Source of the DNA: Kalmusia sp. IMI 367209
Taxonomy: Eukaryota > Ascomycota > Dothideomycetes > Pleosporales > Didymosphaeriaceae
Length of the DNA: 64,000 nt
Direction: 5' to 3'
Assembly: GCA_027946365.1 (NCBI GenBank)
Contig: JAPEUQ010000001.1
Location: forward strand, 1,922,001-1,986,000
Part shown: piece after piece, positions 13,266 through 24,632 of the stretch
Numbering within the stretch: the stretch's first letter is position 1
How the letters are laid out: the number at the start of each line of letters is the position of its first letter
Notes under the pieces: model-generated
Databases searched by the model: none
Seen by the model: the letters and a program-made list of their open reading frames with translations, nothing else
Told to the model about the DNA's origin: nothing
Translations under genes and position numbers: made by a program

Positions 13266-14582
13266 GATGATCCTCCTCTTTATTATGCAATTATTCTAAA
13301 ATTGCTGCCTCAGGACGCTCAGGACGCTCAGGACGCTCGAAGGTTGAGAGAAAAACCAAAACTCGAAATCATAAATCAAAAAGCTAGACCATAGTCGACG
13401 GACGTACGAAGTCGGATAATCAGGGTCGAAGGAGTATAAGACGACTGTGCTTCGTCTCGTACCAAGCCTATGGGAAACGCTCAGGTATGCAGCAAGCAAT
13501 AGCGGCTCTGGGGTGTTTTCCCGTGCAGACGAACACTCTTCCGTGCATCGCGGTATGGTACGTAGCCCAATCAACATGCGCATAATCCTCGGCGCTTGCA
13601 TCAGATGATAGACGGCGGTTATAATTTTGGTGGTTGGTCGTCTTCGCTGTAAGCGCCAGGACCTGCAGCTCGCTACACCGCCAACCAAAGCTACCTAACC
13701 CCTGCATTCTACAATGATTCGCCAGACGCCGTGTGCTGGCCTTGCGCACAGGGCACGGATATGTGATGGACTTACGGCGGGCCGAAGCGGTTTTCTTTGT
13801 AGATCTATTTTTGAGCGCTTAAGTGGAGCAAAGGCTTCGCTCGTGAATTCTGCTTCCTCACACCGACGCGGGGATGCCATGCTTTTGTGATCCATTTCCG
13901 GCGCGGATGCTGATGAATCGAGAAGCAGAACGGTGGGCCCATCTGGTTGTCGTTGCTTCCGAGTGCAAGTTAATTGCCTCACACTATTTCGAGGTTGAAC
14001 ATGACAAAGAGAACAATAGGCAGCTAAGAAACTGGCGGTGGACTGTCGGATCGCCACGATTGTTTACTCAAGCTGACCGAAGGCTTAAGCAATGCAGCCA
14101 CGAGAATGGTGAGCGGCTGCGGAAATGGTGAGGAGCGTTCTATAGCCGCCGGAGAAACGAAGCCAGAACGAGGACAGTTAGGCCGCACTCCACCAACCTC
14201 TCCGGCGCTGTCCACTTTTTGAAACCCTTCATTCCCATTCGGCTCATGTTCCTTTGGCGCGAAAACGTCAATGCTGTTGGAAAATTGACGGGAGCCAGGC
14301 TGACAGGCTTCCAAAATCTGCCCCACGAGCGGGTATTCGATCGTGTATGTGACAAGAGAATCACCACGAGTTGGTAACAGCGCAAAGTAAAATCCATGCA
14401 GCAAGCAGTGCATAGGGCATGGTAATGACTCTCGCGAATGCACGTAGGGCTTGCTGGAGTGTGCTCATCTGGGGTGGTCCAAAACGGGACTATCGATAAG
14501 CTCGCTTGTCTTATCGATAACTTTAAACGTGGACTCGCAAGAAAAGTTCGTCATCAGGCAGGATGCAGCACGAACAGCCACA
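13266..14582. other. divergent promoter region
   Basis: About 1.3 kb between the minus-strand proline-rich gene and plus-strand HGH1. Several overlapping ORFs of 80-140 codons occur on both strands (for example 14024-14443 minus) but none has recognisable features or splice-linked partners. A ten-base inverted repeat lies at 14491-14519. I do not support a gene here. Confidence 0.45.
13312..13338. repeat. three tandem copies of a 9-base unit
   Basis: The unit AGGACGCTC occurs three times without interruption, about 50 bases upstream of the start codon of the proline-rich protein, in its promoter or leader. The purpose is unknown. Confidence 0.7.
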
Positions 14583-15949
14583 ATGCCTACCGAACTAGAA
14601 GAGGTAAGACAAGAGAGGGAAGAGACACGGCAGAGCTCTAACAGGTAACAGTTGGTCGAGTTCCTTCATCATGGGAACACACAAATTCGACAAGTTGGTA
14701 CAGCCCCTCCATGCCCTCAACCCCGCTATGACACGCGACTGATACGAAAAAGCTGCCGAACATTTGGTGGGCTACTCGCAGTCAGATTTGAATCTCTTTA
14801 AGCGGGTTCAACTCGAGCCCGTCAAAGACCTCAAACTACTCGTCAAAGACTATTCGCCTATCGCGAAGAACGCTCTCACCATCCTCATCAACATCTCGCA
14901 CGATGCTGAAGTACTCAAGTCGCTCGCCAACGACGACGCCTTCCTGGAGACATTGTTGTCGCGAATAACCGTATGTCAGTTCATCGATACTGGGAATCTT
15001 GAGGAAGGGACTGATAAGGCGATAGAACAAGAAGGAGCCCAATGCGAACGAGATCGCCATGCTGCTCGCCAACATGGCCAAGGACGACTCTCTACAACGC
15101 GTGCTAGAGCTAAAGCGTGACGTACCCAAAGAGCTGTCCAAGTCGGACTGGGCCATGGACCAATTGATGGACTGCTTCGTCAAGGGCGCCGAGGGCGGGT
15201 ATAACAAGGACGCAGACTACGACTATCTAGCCTACTTCTTCGCGGATCTGTCGAAGGTGCGCGCAGAAGCCTCAAGCTCGACAAAATGCATACTGACCAG
15301 GCGCTAGTTCCCCAAAGGTCGTGAATACATGACTATGCCACAAGCGCACGACTCCGACATCATTCCCCTTACAAAACTGCAGGTGTTCACTTCACACCTC
15401 TCACACATTCGCCGCCTTGGTGTAGCCTCTACAATCAAGAACTGCGCCTTCCATGTCCCTGCTCACCCAACCCTCGTTTCCAACCTCTCGCCCGACCCGA
15501 CTCTTCCACCGCCATCCATTGGCGCAAATCTCTTACCATATCTCCTCCTTCCACTCATGGGCCCCGAAGAGTACTCAGACGAAGACACAGAAGGAATGCT
15601 CGACGAGCTACAGTTGTTAGAGCCAGATAAGGAAAGGGAGAAGGATGTGGAGATCATGAAGACGCATTTGGAGACGCTGTTATTACTGAGCACGACGATA
15701 GAGGGAAGAAATGTCATGAGGCAGGTCAAGGTGTACCCCATCGTTCGGGAGTGCCATCTGCATGTTGAGGATGAAGGGGTGCGGGAAGCGTGCGACCGTG
15801 TTGTGCAGATTATCATGCGTAAAGAAGAAGGCGAAGAGGAAGAGATACCGAACGGTGCAATCGGGGATGCCGGTGCTGGCGGAGGCAAGCTCGTGGAGTT
15901 GAAGGACGAGGACGAGGATGAAGATGACAAGATAGTCGAGATATGTTAG
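14583..15949 (+). CDS. HGH1: Hgh1 family protein, chaperone adaptor for eEF2 folding
   Basis: Cytosolic armadillo-like protein of the HGH1 family (DUF383/DUF384), known in yeast to help eEF2 fold with TRiC and Hsp90. Five exons: 14583-14603, 14652-14697, 14753-14970, 15026-15256, 15308-15949, all GT-AG and phase-consistent, giving 385 residues, normal for the family. The first exon codes only seven residues. Recognisable stretches are LVEFLHHGNTQIRQV, LVGYSQSDLNLFKR, AKNALTILINIS, NEIAMLLANMAKDD, FPKGREYM and GVASTIKNCAFH, followed by LLPYLLLPLMGPEEYSDED. The C-terminus is an acidic tail. The first exons are too short to appear as long ORFs and were placed by homology of the reading. Confidence 0.92.
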
Positions 15950-16561
15950 GTCTCGACATGCATTCAAAATAATCATCGCGACACGCCAGCTGATGCTGTA
16001 GAAATACCCGTAAACATTAGACTCCTACGAAGCGCCCCCAAAAAGACCCTGCATGTCCAGAACCGCTCATAATCTAATTGAATACCTCACATTAGACACA
16101 AATGAGCAAGCTATATACTTTTCATAAGCATTTGAACGGGGACTAATTTGGTTTCAAGCGATCGTGTTCCCCCCTTCCGACAAAAGAGTCTAGCTTACTA
16201 ATCATCCCTTAAATCATGCATACTTATTCTTTGAATTCTTTTTTGAAGTCGCAAACCGTACACTATCGAAATAACTTCGTTCTAAAGCTACATCTTTTCT
16301 TAATCGACCTGTTGCAAATCACAGCTATCCCACGTTACCCTAACCTGAATCGCACTAGCCCAGTGCTTTTCCGATAATAGCGCACGCGGATATCGGCGAC
16401 TGGGGGCTCTCCTCATTGCCGAATTGTCACCCTCCGTCATGGACTTTTAGATTTTATGTCCGGGGGCCGTACCCCTCGTCTGTGATCCCCGTCATCGCTG
16501 TCTGTGTTTCCTTTGTGTGACAAGAGCGAGGAAATGGAGAGGATAAAAGTGCAATAGTGCA
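15950..16561. other. intergenic region
   Basis: 3' flank of HGH1 and promoter of the following transporter gene. AT-rich near 16.1-16.3 kb. No gene seen. Confidence 0.5.
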
Positions 16562-18309
16562 ATGACGAGTTCCGATGAGAACAACGCCAAAGAGGCGCGC
16601 TCCACAAGCGCCACACCGCCGTACACACCGTCCGAGACATGTATCGAAGCACCTTCGGCCTCATCAACCAAGAAGGTATCAACATGGCGCAAAATTTACG
16701 GCGTTCTCACATACACACCTTCGCGATGCCGCTGGGATCCCGCAAAACCGCCGCAGTTCTCCATGAGCATGAACATCTTGTTCGCGTTCGCAGCAGGATT
16801 CACCGTCGCTAATCTGTATTACAGCCATCCTATCCTGAATATTCTGGCGAGGGATTTCAATGTCAGATATGAGCAGGTTGCGCAGATTCCCACGGTCATG
16901 CAGGCTGGGTACGCGGCGGGATTGCTGTTCTTGTGTCCGTTAGGAGATTTGTTGCCGAGAAGACCATTTGTGGTAGGCCTTGTTGGAGCCACAGCGACGA
17001 TGTGGTACGTATCTCTATTATTCGATCTGAGATCATTCAAAAATAAAGATGGAATGACGCATCTTTTACAAGAGACGAGCACCGGACGGGATCAAATAGA
17101 AAGTAAGAACTAACACGGGTCAGGCTCGGCCTCTGCCTAACCTCCAACCTCGCGGTCTTCACCACGATATCTTTCCTGGTTTCGATCACCACAGTAACAC
17201 CTCAGCTCATGCTTCCTCTGGTGGGCGATCTCGCCCCACCTCACCGCCGCGCCGCTGCCCTATCAGTCGTTGTTTCAGGACTTCAACTAGGCATTCTCGT
17301 TGCTCGTGTACTCTCTGGCACCATCTCCAACTTTGTCACCTGGCGTGCCGTCTATTGGATGGCTTTTGGCATGCAGTACCTCATCTTCATCCTATTGTGG
17401 TTATTCATGCCAGATTACCCTGCAACCAATACGAGCTTGAACTACTTCAGACTTCTCTGGAGCATCGTGCAGATGCTTGGACGGCATGCTGTGCTAGTAC
17501 AGGCATGTCTAGCAGGTTTTTGCACCAGCTCGACGTTTACAAGTTTCTGGACGACGTTGACTTTTTTGTTGGCGGGGAAGCCTTACTTCTACGATCCCTT
17601 GACGATAGGCCTCTTCGGACTCATCGGCATAGCTGCAATGTTCTTCGGGCCGGTCTATGCACGTAACGTGACGGATAGGTTTGTGCCGCACATGTCCGTC
17701 CTTTTTGGCCTCCTATGTTGCCTCCTCGGTATCTGCTTCGGCACATACCTAGGCACATTCACCGTTGCGGGCCCTGTGCTGCAAGCGTTCCTGCTCGATT
17801 TTGGAATGCAGACCGCGCAGATTGCGAACCGAAGTAGCATCTACACAATCGAGCCGAAGCGAAGAAATGGCGTGAATACGGCGTTCATGGTGGCTACATT
17901 TTGTGGACAGCTTGTAGGTACCGCGGCCGGAAACCATATTTATGCGGCTGCGGGATGGATAGGCAGCGGGAGCGCGAGTGTGGGGTTGATCGGTGGCGCG
18001 ATCCTCGTCATGCTAGCGCGAGGCCCGTGGGAAACGAGGTGGCTGGGTTGGAGGGGTGGCTGGAGCTTCAATAAGAAAGACAAGACGAGCGCGGACGGAA
18101 AGACGGCCGAGGTAGCGAATGCGATACAGGCAGGGGGGAATGGAGACGAAGAGATGGGTGCGGAGGGGAAAGTGCTTGATGAAGTAGTGGCTAATGAAGG
18201 GAACGAGAGTCCACTTAAAGAAGGTAGTGAAAAAGAGAAAGAATCAGAGGCAAGCGAGAAGAGTGAGAGGAGTAGCAGGCTAGATGAGATTACCGTTGTG
18301 AAAGAGTAG
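16562..18309 (+). CDS. MFS transporter, drug/solute efflux type
   Basis: Membrane transporter of the major facilitator superfamily. Exons 16562-17004 and 17124-18309 (intron 119 bases, ACTAACA branch site), 542 residues. A hydrophilic N-terminal tail of about 65 residues is followed by twelve predicted hydrophobic segments; a motif-A-like loop reads CPLGDLLPRRP between helices 2 and 3. The sequence resembles the bacterial-type DHA1 efflux family rather than sugar porters (no PESPR motif). The last 80 residues are highly charged (Glu/Lys/Ser). The substrate cannot be told from sequence. It is convergent with the esterase gene downstream. Confidence 0.85.
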
Positions 18310-18467
18310 TAAGGGGATTGGGGCGCATATAGAAGGGAAGCATTCAGAGTATTCGGAGCATTCGGAGCATATATCGCATTAGATTTCTCTTATTTTTGAG
18401 TGCGGTGCAGTTGATATCTACCTATCGTAGGCCAATCACAAGCTTAGAGTCCGACTTTTGATCCCAT

Positions 18468-20138
18468 TCACAACGCCACTTGCACGATAGGGTCATTCAA
18501 TGCACCCGCGAAGTCGCCTTCCGCCTCTAACGTTTCTTCTTCCTCATCAGCGCCCACGCAGGTCCAGCTACTCGCTCTGTTAGCGTCTCCAGTAGCTAGA
18601 TACTTCGGTGTCATGGGATATCGACACAGATCCCTTGACACCAAATCGCCTTCCTGATTGTGAGTCTCCGCTGCAAGTGTATCCGGTGCCTCTCCCATTT
18701 CCACCCAATCTACTAAGGCCTTCAGAGGGTCTTTAGGCATTGCACCTGAACCGAGTCCGCAATGCTCTACACCTGGGGCGAGAAACAGCCGGAAGAAGTC
18801 ATCGACTGCTTTAATACCTCCTAATTCCCTTTCGACTCGCTGACGGTATTTGACAGTAGTCTGGTAAGGTATCGTTTGATCGTTAGTGCCGTGCCAACTC
18901 AGCAATTTCGCGCCAGCATCACGGAAAGCCGAGAGATCCGAATTATCTGCGTCTATGATCCAACTGAATTCCTCGTGTGCCTGTACCCAATAGGCAAAAT
19001 ATTCCGATGTCGTCAGATCTGTGATATCAAAGCCTGAGTTTCCTAGAAGAAGGCCCTCTGCAAAGATGCGAAGCGATCCTACGTCATTCAGTGTACGAAT
19101 GCCGCTAGAGTCGATCGTGACATTCACGAAGACGTTGTGGGATGTACCATAAGTGAGCCCGGGAAATAAACTAACGCCACTAGGACCCTTGGGACCTTCT
19201 TGAACCTTACGGACAATATCGGCCATAACTTCCGTAACCTTGATCTTGTGTTCAGAACACTCCAGCTCCTGCCCAACAAGACTTCGCGGATCGAATGTGC
19301 AAGCGCCTGGGTCACCGATTACTCTGTCCTTCGCGCCATCGAGAATGTCGCATTCTTCTAGAACTTTTGACGTGAACCAGTCGAATTCGCAGTTGCTCAC
19401 CAATGTGTCTGCCTCTTTCATAACAATAGCTGGCCATATGCCCGCAATGCTCAGCGCAGGGAACTTGAGAGCGGGCGCCGCAGCCAGCACGCCGTTGAGC
19501 AAGCCTGGAAACCTCTGTGCAACGGCAAACCCTTGTCGACCGCCCTGAGAGCATCCATTCCAGTACGCATAACGGGCCGGTTGGCCGTAAAACTGCTCGG
19601 TGAGACTCTTACCAACAATGATCTGGTCTGCCAAACTTCTTGTTGCGAAATTATGTAGCAGATCCCAGTTGATGCTCTTGTCCTCGTTCAACAACCACGC
19701 GGCGTCGTAATAGTTGACTGGATGTCCACCGTCTGTAGATGATGCCGCATAACCGGCAGCAACCGCTGGTCCTAGCGCGAGATCAAGCATGCCGGTTGCT
19801 AAACCGCCGCCGCCTGTGGCCTGGAAACGATGGTTCCAAAGATCTTGAGTGAGGGGTAGCCACGTCTGAACTAACACCTTATCGTTCGATCCTGGGTGAG
19901 TTAAATAGATGCTGATATTACAGAAACTGAGGTCGAAAAGGTCCTTGAACAGTGGTATTGGATTAGGTATGTCGAGATGGCGTCTCTCATTTGCGATAAT
20001 GGATAGGACCTTTGCCCCTGGAACAACTGGTGCTGTGAACTTAGATGCGTCGCATTTAGGTGTCCTCGAGGGGGTTTCTGTTCTTGCGGAGACTACCGTC
20101 GCCCATAATTGGAGTAGTAGGAAAGGTAACAACGCCAT
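18468..20138 (-). CDS. tannase / feruloyl esterase family, secreted
   Basis: Secreted serine esterase of the tannase and feruloyl esterase B family, which releases phenolic acids from plant cell-wall or tannin esters. The open frame begins earlier (20282), but the ATG at 20138 gives a clean signal peptide (MALLPFLLLQLWATVVSA), so I use it; 556 residues. Motifs: NGCSQGGRQG with the nucleophile Ser near residue 197, a CDILDGAKDRVIGDPGAC calcium-binding-like loop, SWHGTNDQTIPY with the acidic residue, and APGVEHCGLGSG with the catalytic His. The Cys residues next to Ser and His match the CS-D-HC arrangement of the family. No intron. The specific substrate is unknown. Confidence 0.9.
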   Translation of the reverse strand: MALLPFLLLQLWATVVSARTETPSRTPKCDASKFTAPVVPGAKVLSIIANERRHLDIPNPIPLFKDLFDLSFCNISIYLTHPGSNDKVLVQTWLPLTQDLWNHRFQATGGGGLATGMLDLALGPAVAAGYAASSTDGGHPVNYYDAAWLLNEDKSINWDLLHNFATRSLADQIIVGKSLTEQFYGQPARYAYWNGCSQGGRQGFAVAQRFPGLLNGVLAAAPALKFPALSIAGIWPAIVMKEADTLVSNCEFDWFTSKVLEECDILDGAKDRVIGDPGACTFDPRSLVGQELECSEHKIKVTEVMADIVRKVQEGPKGPSGVSLFPGLTYGTSHNVFVNVTIDSSGIRTLNDVGSLRIFAEGLLLGNSGFDITDLTTSEYFAYWVQAHEEFSWIIDADNSDLSAFRDAGAKLLSWHGTNDQTIPYQTTVKYRQRVERELGGIKAVDDFFRLFLAPGVEHCGLGSGAMPKDPLKALVDWVEMGEAPDTLAAETHNQEGDLVSRDLCRYPMTPKYLATGDANRASSWTCVGADEEEETLEAEGDFAGALNDPIVQVAL

Positions 20139-20725
20139 GTTGCAAGGCGAAAACGAGAAGATGGTTTGGGTGTAGACACTCAACAATGGAATTTGATGCG
20201 TGAAAGTCCATGATGGCGATCTTGTGATGCTTTTATGCCTCAGGCGTGTAGACGTCGTGGTACCTACGCATCCCACCTCCATTGTATGACGCTAGCCATG
20301 ATAGAGTTAGCGTCATATGGCTCATATTTAGTCTTTGTGATGCCCTATTTGTCTGTATCACCCATACTTCCAGTTGTGTATCCACGTACGTTGTGATACA
20401 ACATGAGCAAATTTTCTCTGGTGTTAGCCAGAGACATTACTTGTTTCAAGATGCACACAAGGAACTCATGGAATGATCGTGGAACGAGGAGAAAGCAAAT
20501 AGTTGAACTGCGCGAAAAGGCAGTGTATATGTGTTGACCGTCGTTGGCATGCTCTTATACACTCTTTACCTAAGAGTGCCGCTGCTTCAGAGTACTATAT
20601 AATTGGATTCCCGCCTGCGTTGTGTTGTCCTCGCTGGTATTAGCGCTTACAGGGGGCACCTCGCATACACCAATGCAACATAGCCTCGTCTCACCGCATC
20701 TTTCCTTCTAAAACTTCCCACAAAC
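20139..20725. other. divergent promoter region
   Basis: Between the minus-strand esterase and the plus-strand F-box-type gene. No gene seen. Confidence 0.5.
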
Positions 20726-22553
20726 ATGGGATATTTGCAGCAAGCTCGTCTCGGCACCACGGTCGACAACCTTCTCACTATAGCATCGTCCACAAATATA
20801 CCATCCGCACTTGCCACACTATATCCCACCTTGAAGCCCTCGATACTACAGCTTCCAGATGAGCTTCTGGTTTCTATTGTTGAGCTCGCTGCTCAAGGCC
20901 AAGGCCGTTCTTACGCCTTTAACCAATGCGACAAACTCGACGAATGCGATGATTGCTCTCATGGTCACCGTGTACGCCGCTGGAAATATGGTATTCTGAA
21001 GAGATTGTCGCGCGTATGTCATAGATTTCTGCGCATCGCTCAGGCTCTACTTTTTCGCGCTATCGGCTTGTATTATCCGCATTGTATGGTACCTCCCGAC
21101 AGCCTGGCCTGTAAGCTCCATTATACACTGAAGAGAAACCCTCGATTCAGAGAGTACTGCAGGTAGGTATTTGGTTCTTAATCGACTTCTTCGAATTTGT
21201 TCTTTCTCGATCTAATTTCTTTCTCGTTGCCAGATCCTTGAAATTCTACATACCTGATGGGGACAGATATGGGCCACCGCACAAGCTTCTTGTAGCCAGT
21301 GAGTTCGCACGTTGGATGACGGGATTGCGTTGTCTTTCAATCCATGGCGGGTTCGGAGATTATCAAGGATCAACGTGCCATGAATTTACATGGACTTTAA
21401 TTCGTCGTTTTGTCGCCAACTGTAAAGAGATCAGGCATCTGCAATTGTCGATAGAAGGACGGGGTCTCAGACTAGGGCCCATCTTCAAGTGGTTGGACTT
21501 CCCCAAATTGGAAACGCTGTCACTCAATGGAGTAATATCGTGGACAAAGGAAAGACTGGAGCTAGAGCCCAAGGTACGCGTACTAGTCTCTAACATGGAG
21601 GTTTAAAACCTTTTCAATGAAGGACGGGACGTTGAGTCTGTAAAGAAGAACTCTATCGGTACAAGAGCTGACGATTTATAATGCAGAAGCGTCGCACCGC
21701 CTCATTTACAACACTCATCCTACGCAGCTACGATGAACAGCCTGAAGCTATGTCTCTACTCATTGAGTGGCCCGCCACACTGACCCGCTTTATTTTACAT
21801 GGCTTTCATCGACCTATTTTAAGTTACTCCAAGTTGGAGTCCTTGTTGCTGATCCACAAGGATACCCTGAAACATGTCGACATCAGACATTTCAGCCCAT
21901 ACTCTGAAGGTCTCTCCCTTTTCAATGCTACCCTATTCCCCAACCTCGAAGGTCTCTCCCTTTTCAATGCTACCCTATTCCCCAACCTCGAGTACTTGCG
22001 GCTTTCTCATTGGTTGATGGACCCAAGAGCTAGTATTCGTTTCGAATCCCAGCACGTAAATTTGTTGGGTCCCCGAGTCAAAATTTTTGGTTGGGATGTC
22101 AATAAATATAACGAACTTGGCGATATCTGGGGTGCCTTTGGAGAAGCTGAGATTGCATGGATCAAGGAACTTGTAAAGGCCGCGGTGGCCCGCAAGGCGG
22201 CTTTGCAGACGGTAGAGCTAGAATTTACGCCCGGATGGAGCGCTGAGGAGGACATGGTATATCCATGGGACCCGATAGATCGTCTTAGAGATGAAGTGTT
22301 CCGTCCGGTTGGCATTAACTTGGTGTATAATGAGCCAACTTTCTCGAAGGAGAAATGGTTAAAATATGTGGTGGCTAGAGATAAGGGACAAATACTTACG
22401 AATGAAGATGAAGGAAGAAGCGAGAGCTCGGTCGTTTCTACTGCATTCGATAGTTTAGATGAAGGGATGGATTCTGACCTCGACCCGGGATATGAAGGGG
22501 AATACCAAGGAGAGGATATTCGAAAGTACCTAGTTCCTACGTCAAGGGTTTAG
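20726..22553 (+). CDS. F-box/leucine-rich-like protein
   Basis: Probable substrate-recognition protein of the F-box type. Exons 20726-21162, 21234-21573, 21687-22553; 547 residues. An F-box-like start appears near residue 40 (LQLPDELLVSIVELAA) followed by LSRVCHRFLRIAQALLFRAI. Later parts contain LRR-like phrases (LRCLSIHG, IRHLQLSIEG, LETLSLNG, LEYLRLSHW). Between them a 14-residue block, EGLSLFNATLFPNL, is present twice in direct succession because of an exact 42-base duplication at 21906-21989. The C-terminus is acidic. The final 240 residues do not match anything I recognise. Ubiquitin-ligase function is inferred from the F-box only. Confidence 0.75.
21906..21989 (+). repeat. exact 42-base tandem duplication inside an ORF
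   Basis: Two identical 42-base copies (21906-21947 and 21948-21989) in frame in exon 3 of the F-box-type gene, adding 14 residues. No substitutions separate them, so the event looks recent or homogenised, unless it is an assembly artefact. Confidence 0.9.
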
Positions 22554-23159
22554 ATGTTTGAGAAATGGGAAATTGGCTCGATAGATATTGGAAGGTGCGG
22601 TTATATGAAGTAAATTTTGGAGAAATAGACCACATAGGAGCAGATTCTTCTCCAAAGAGGGGCTACTACAAGTACGACCCCAGCGGCGAATGGCATCCCC
22701 ATATTCTTACACTTCCCCTTACATGGGTTTTTGTCTATGCACATGTCACTCAATACGAAGACATGGCTTCAAAGAAGGGTTTTTCTGTATAATTGTTTCC
22801 AAGCCAGGTGCGACAAGCAGATACCAGCAAATCGGTAACATCCATTCCTCGTGATAGAGGTACTGCTCTCGTCATCGGGCCAGTACCAAGATGCATAGGT
22901 AGTGAAGACCTGACGGTCTAGCAACAAGCACAGTAATAATCGACTGAATGCTAACCCACTAGACCTAGTACAGAGTGCCAACATTGAATGGCGATGACCC
23001 CTGGAAAGAGCAAAACCTTGAGCTGAAAGTTGTAGTAAGGCGCTATTCCTCATATGGCTACCAGTATATATGATCACGTGCCGTCGCGCCAAAACTCGGT
23101 TCACCAAAGCGCCGCTCTGAGCCACATTGAGACCGCGTCTGTCATGCCGCCCAACCTCA
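22554..23159. other. intergenic region with an unsupported short ORF
   Basis: Holds the 3' flank of the F-box-type gene and the GatA promoter. An ATG-started frame of 75 codons at 22565-22792 has a reasonable composition but no recognisable feature; it could be a remnant or chance. Confidence 0.35.
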
Positions 23160-24632
23160 ATGTCCCTCCTTAGACATGCCCGACAACAAATTGACAACAT
23201 AGCGAAACATCGCCATCTCAATGCCTTCATCAGCCTCGCTGACCGCGATTCCGTCCTCGCGCGTACCCAAGCCGCCGACGCAGCACTACAAGCCCGCAAT
23301 GTAGACAGCCGAAGCCCTTTTGGCAGGCTCATTGCCATCAAGGACAATATTTGCACGACGGAATTGCCTACTACCGCGGCATCTGGCATGTTGAAGACGT
23401 TCACCAGCCCCTACAATGCGACTGTAGTAAAGCAGCTACATGAGGCGGGTGCGATAACGGTGGGGAAAACGAACATGGACGAATTTGGTATGGGGTCGCA
23501 TAACATACATTCGCACATTGGTGCTGCGACGATGGAGAATAAGGGAGAGGAGAGGAGTGCGGGAGGGAGCTCAGGCGGAAGTGCCGTTGCGGTTGCGACT
23601 GGGCAGTGTTGGACTGCATTAGGAACGGATACGGGCGGCTCTGTCAGGCTACCTGCAGCGTATACTGGGACAGTGGGCTTCAAACCGAGCTATGGGTTGC
23701 TCAGTCGATGGGGAGTCATCGCCTATGCAAATTCGCTGGATACGGTTGGGATCATAGGCGCCGACGTTGGAAGCGTAGGGGGTGTTTTCGATACCCTCAA
23801 CGCCTACGACGCTCAAGATCCTACATCTTTGCCTCCGTCGACGCGCTCGCGCCTTCGCCTTGAGAGTCCAGCACCGAGCTCTCTCAGAATCGGAGTTCCG
23901 CTGGACTACAACATCTCCACCCTCGAGCCTGCCGTCCTAAAGGCATGGCTGCGTTCCCTCAAGCTGCTCCAGGAACGCGGACACACGTTACATACCGTCC
24001 GATTGCCAGCGACTCAGCACGCGCTCTCCGCTTACTATGTCCTCGCGCCTGCAGAAGCATCCAGCAACCTCGCCAAATACGACGGCGTGCGCTACGGGTC
24101 CAGAGCAGAAGGCAAAGATGGTACGCCCGATAGTGTGCTATTTGCGAAAACACGCGGAGAAGGGTTTGGAGCTGAAGTGCAGAGAAGAATCCTGCTGGGT
24201 GCATTCTCGCTCAGCGCACAGGCCATTGATAATTACTTCATCCAGGCACAGAAAGTGCGCAGGCTGGTGCAACGCGATTTTGACAAAGTGTTCGCATTGT
24301 CGAACCCACTCATCACGACTGAGTCTGAGTCAGATGCAGACGGCGTAGATGTTTTACTCTGCCCCACAGCACCCACCTCAGCTCCGCTCCTTTCCCAGGT
24401 CAAGGATCAGAGTCCGTTGCAGGCGTATATGAACGATGTGTTTACGGTCCCTGCGAGCTTGGCCGGACTTCCTGCTATTAGTGTGCCGGTGGGCTCGAAA
24501 AAGACAGAAGAGGACGGCGCAGAATCAGCATCAGGGACTATTGGTATGCAGCTCATCGGGCAGTATGGTGATGACAAGCTAGTCTTGGCCGCCGCTCAAG
24601 AACTTCTAGAGGCCTCCTCAGCCGGACAGTAG
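23160..24632 (+). CDS. HER2: glutamyl-tRNA(Gln) amidotransferase subunit A, mitochondrial
   Basis: Amidase subunit of the mitochondrial GatFAB-type complex that converts Glu-tRNA(Gln) to Gln-tRNA(Gln). Single exon of 490 residues from the ATG at 23160; the frame continues upstream only with a TTG. Amidase signature residues: Lys61 in IAIKDNI, cis-Ser137 in the [10 protein letters not shown] loop, and nucleophile Ser161 in [13 protein letters not shown], so the Ser-cisSer-Lys triad is complete. Other GatA stretches are [26 protein letters not shown] and [19 protein letters not shown]. The length fits the family. The N-terminus is mildly basic, compatible with mitochondrial import. Confidence 0.93.
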   Translation: MSLLRHARQQIDNIAKHRHLNAFISLADRDSVLARTQAADAALQARNVDSRSPFGRLIAIKDNICTTELPTTAASGMLKTFTSPYNATVVKQLHEAGAITVGKTNMDEFGMGSHNIHSHIGAATMENKGEERSAGGSSGGSAVAVATGQCWTALGTDTGGSVRLPAAYTGTVGFKPSYGLLSRWGVIAYANSLDTVGIIGADVGSVGGVFDTLNAYDAQDPTSLPPSTRSRLRLESPAPSSLRIGVPLDYNISTLEPAVLKAWLRSLKLLQERGHTLHTVRLPATQHALSAYYVLAPAEASSNLAKYDGVRYGSRAEGKDGTPDSVLFAKTRGEGFGAEVQRRILLGAFSLSAQAIDNYFIQAQKVRRLVQRDFDKVFALSNPLITTESESDADGVDVLLCPTAPTSAPLLSQVKDQSPLQAYMNDVFTVPASLAGLPAISVPVGSKKTEEDGAESASGTIGMQLIGQYGDDKLVLAAAQELLEASSAGQ

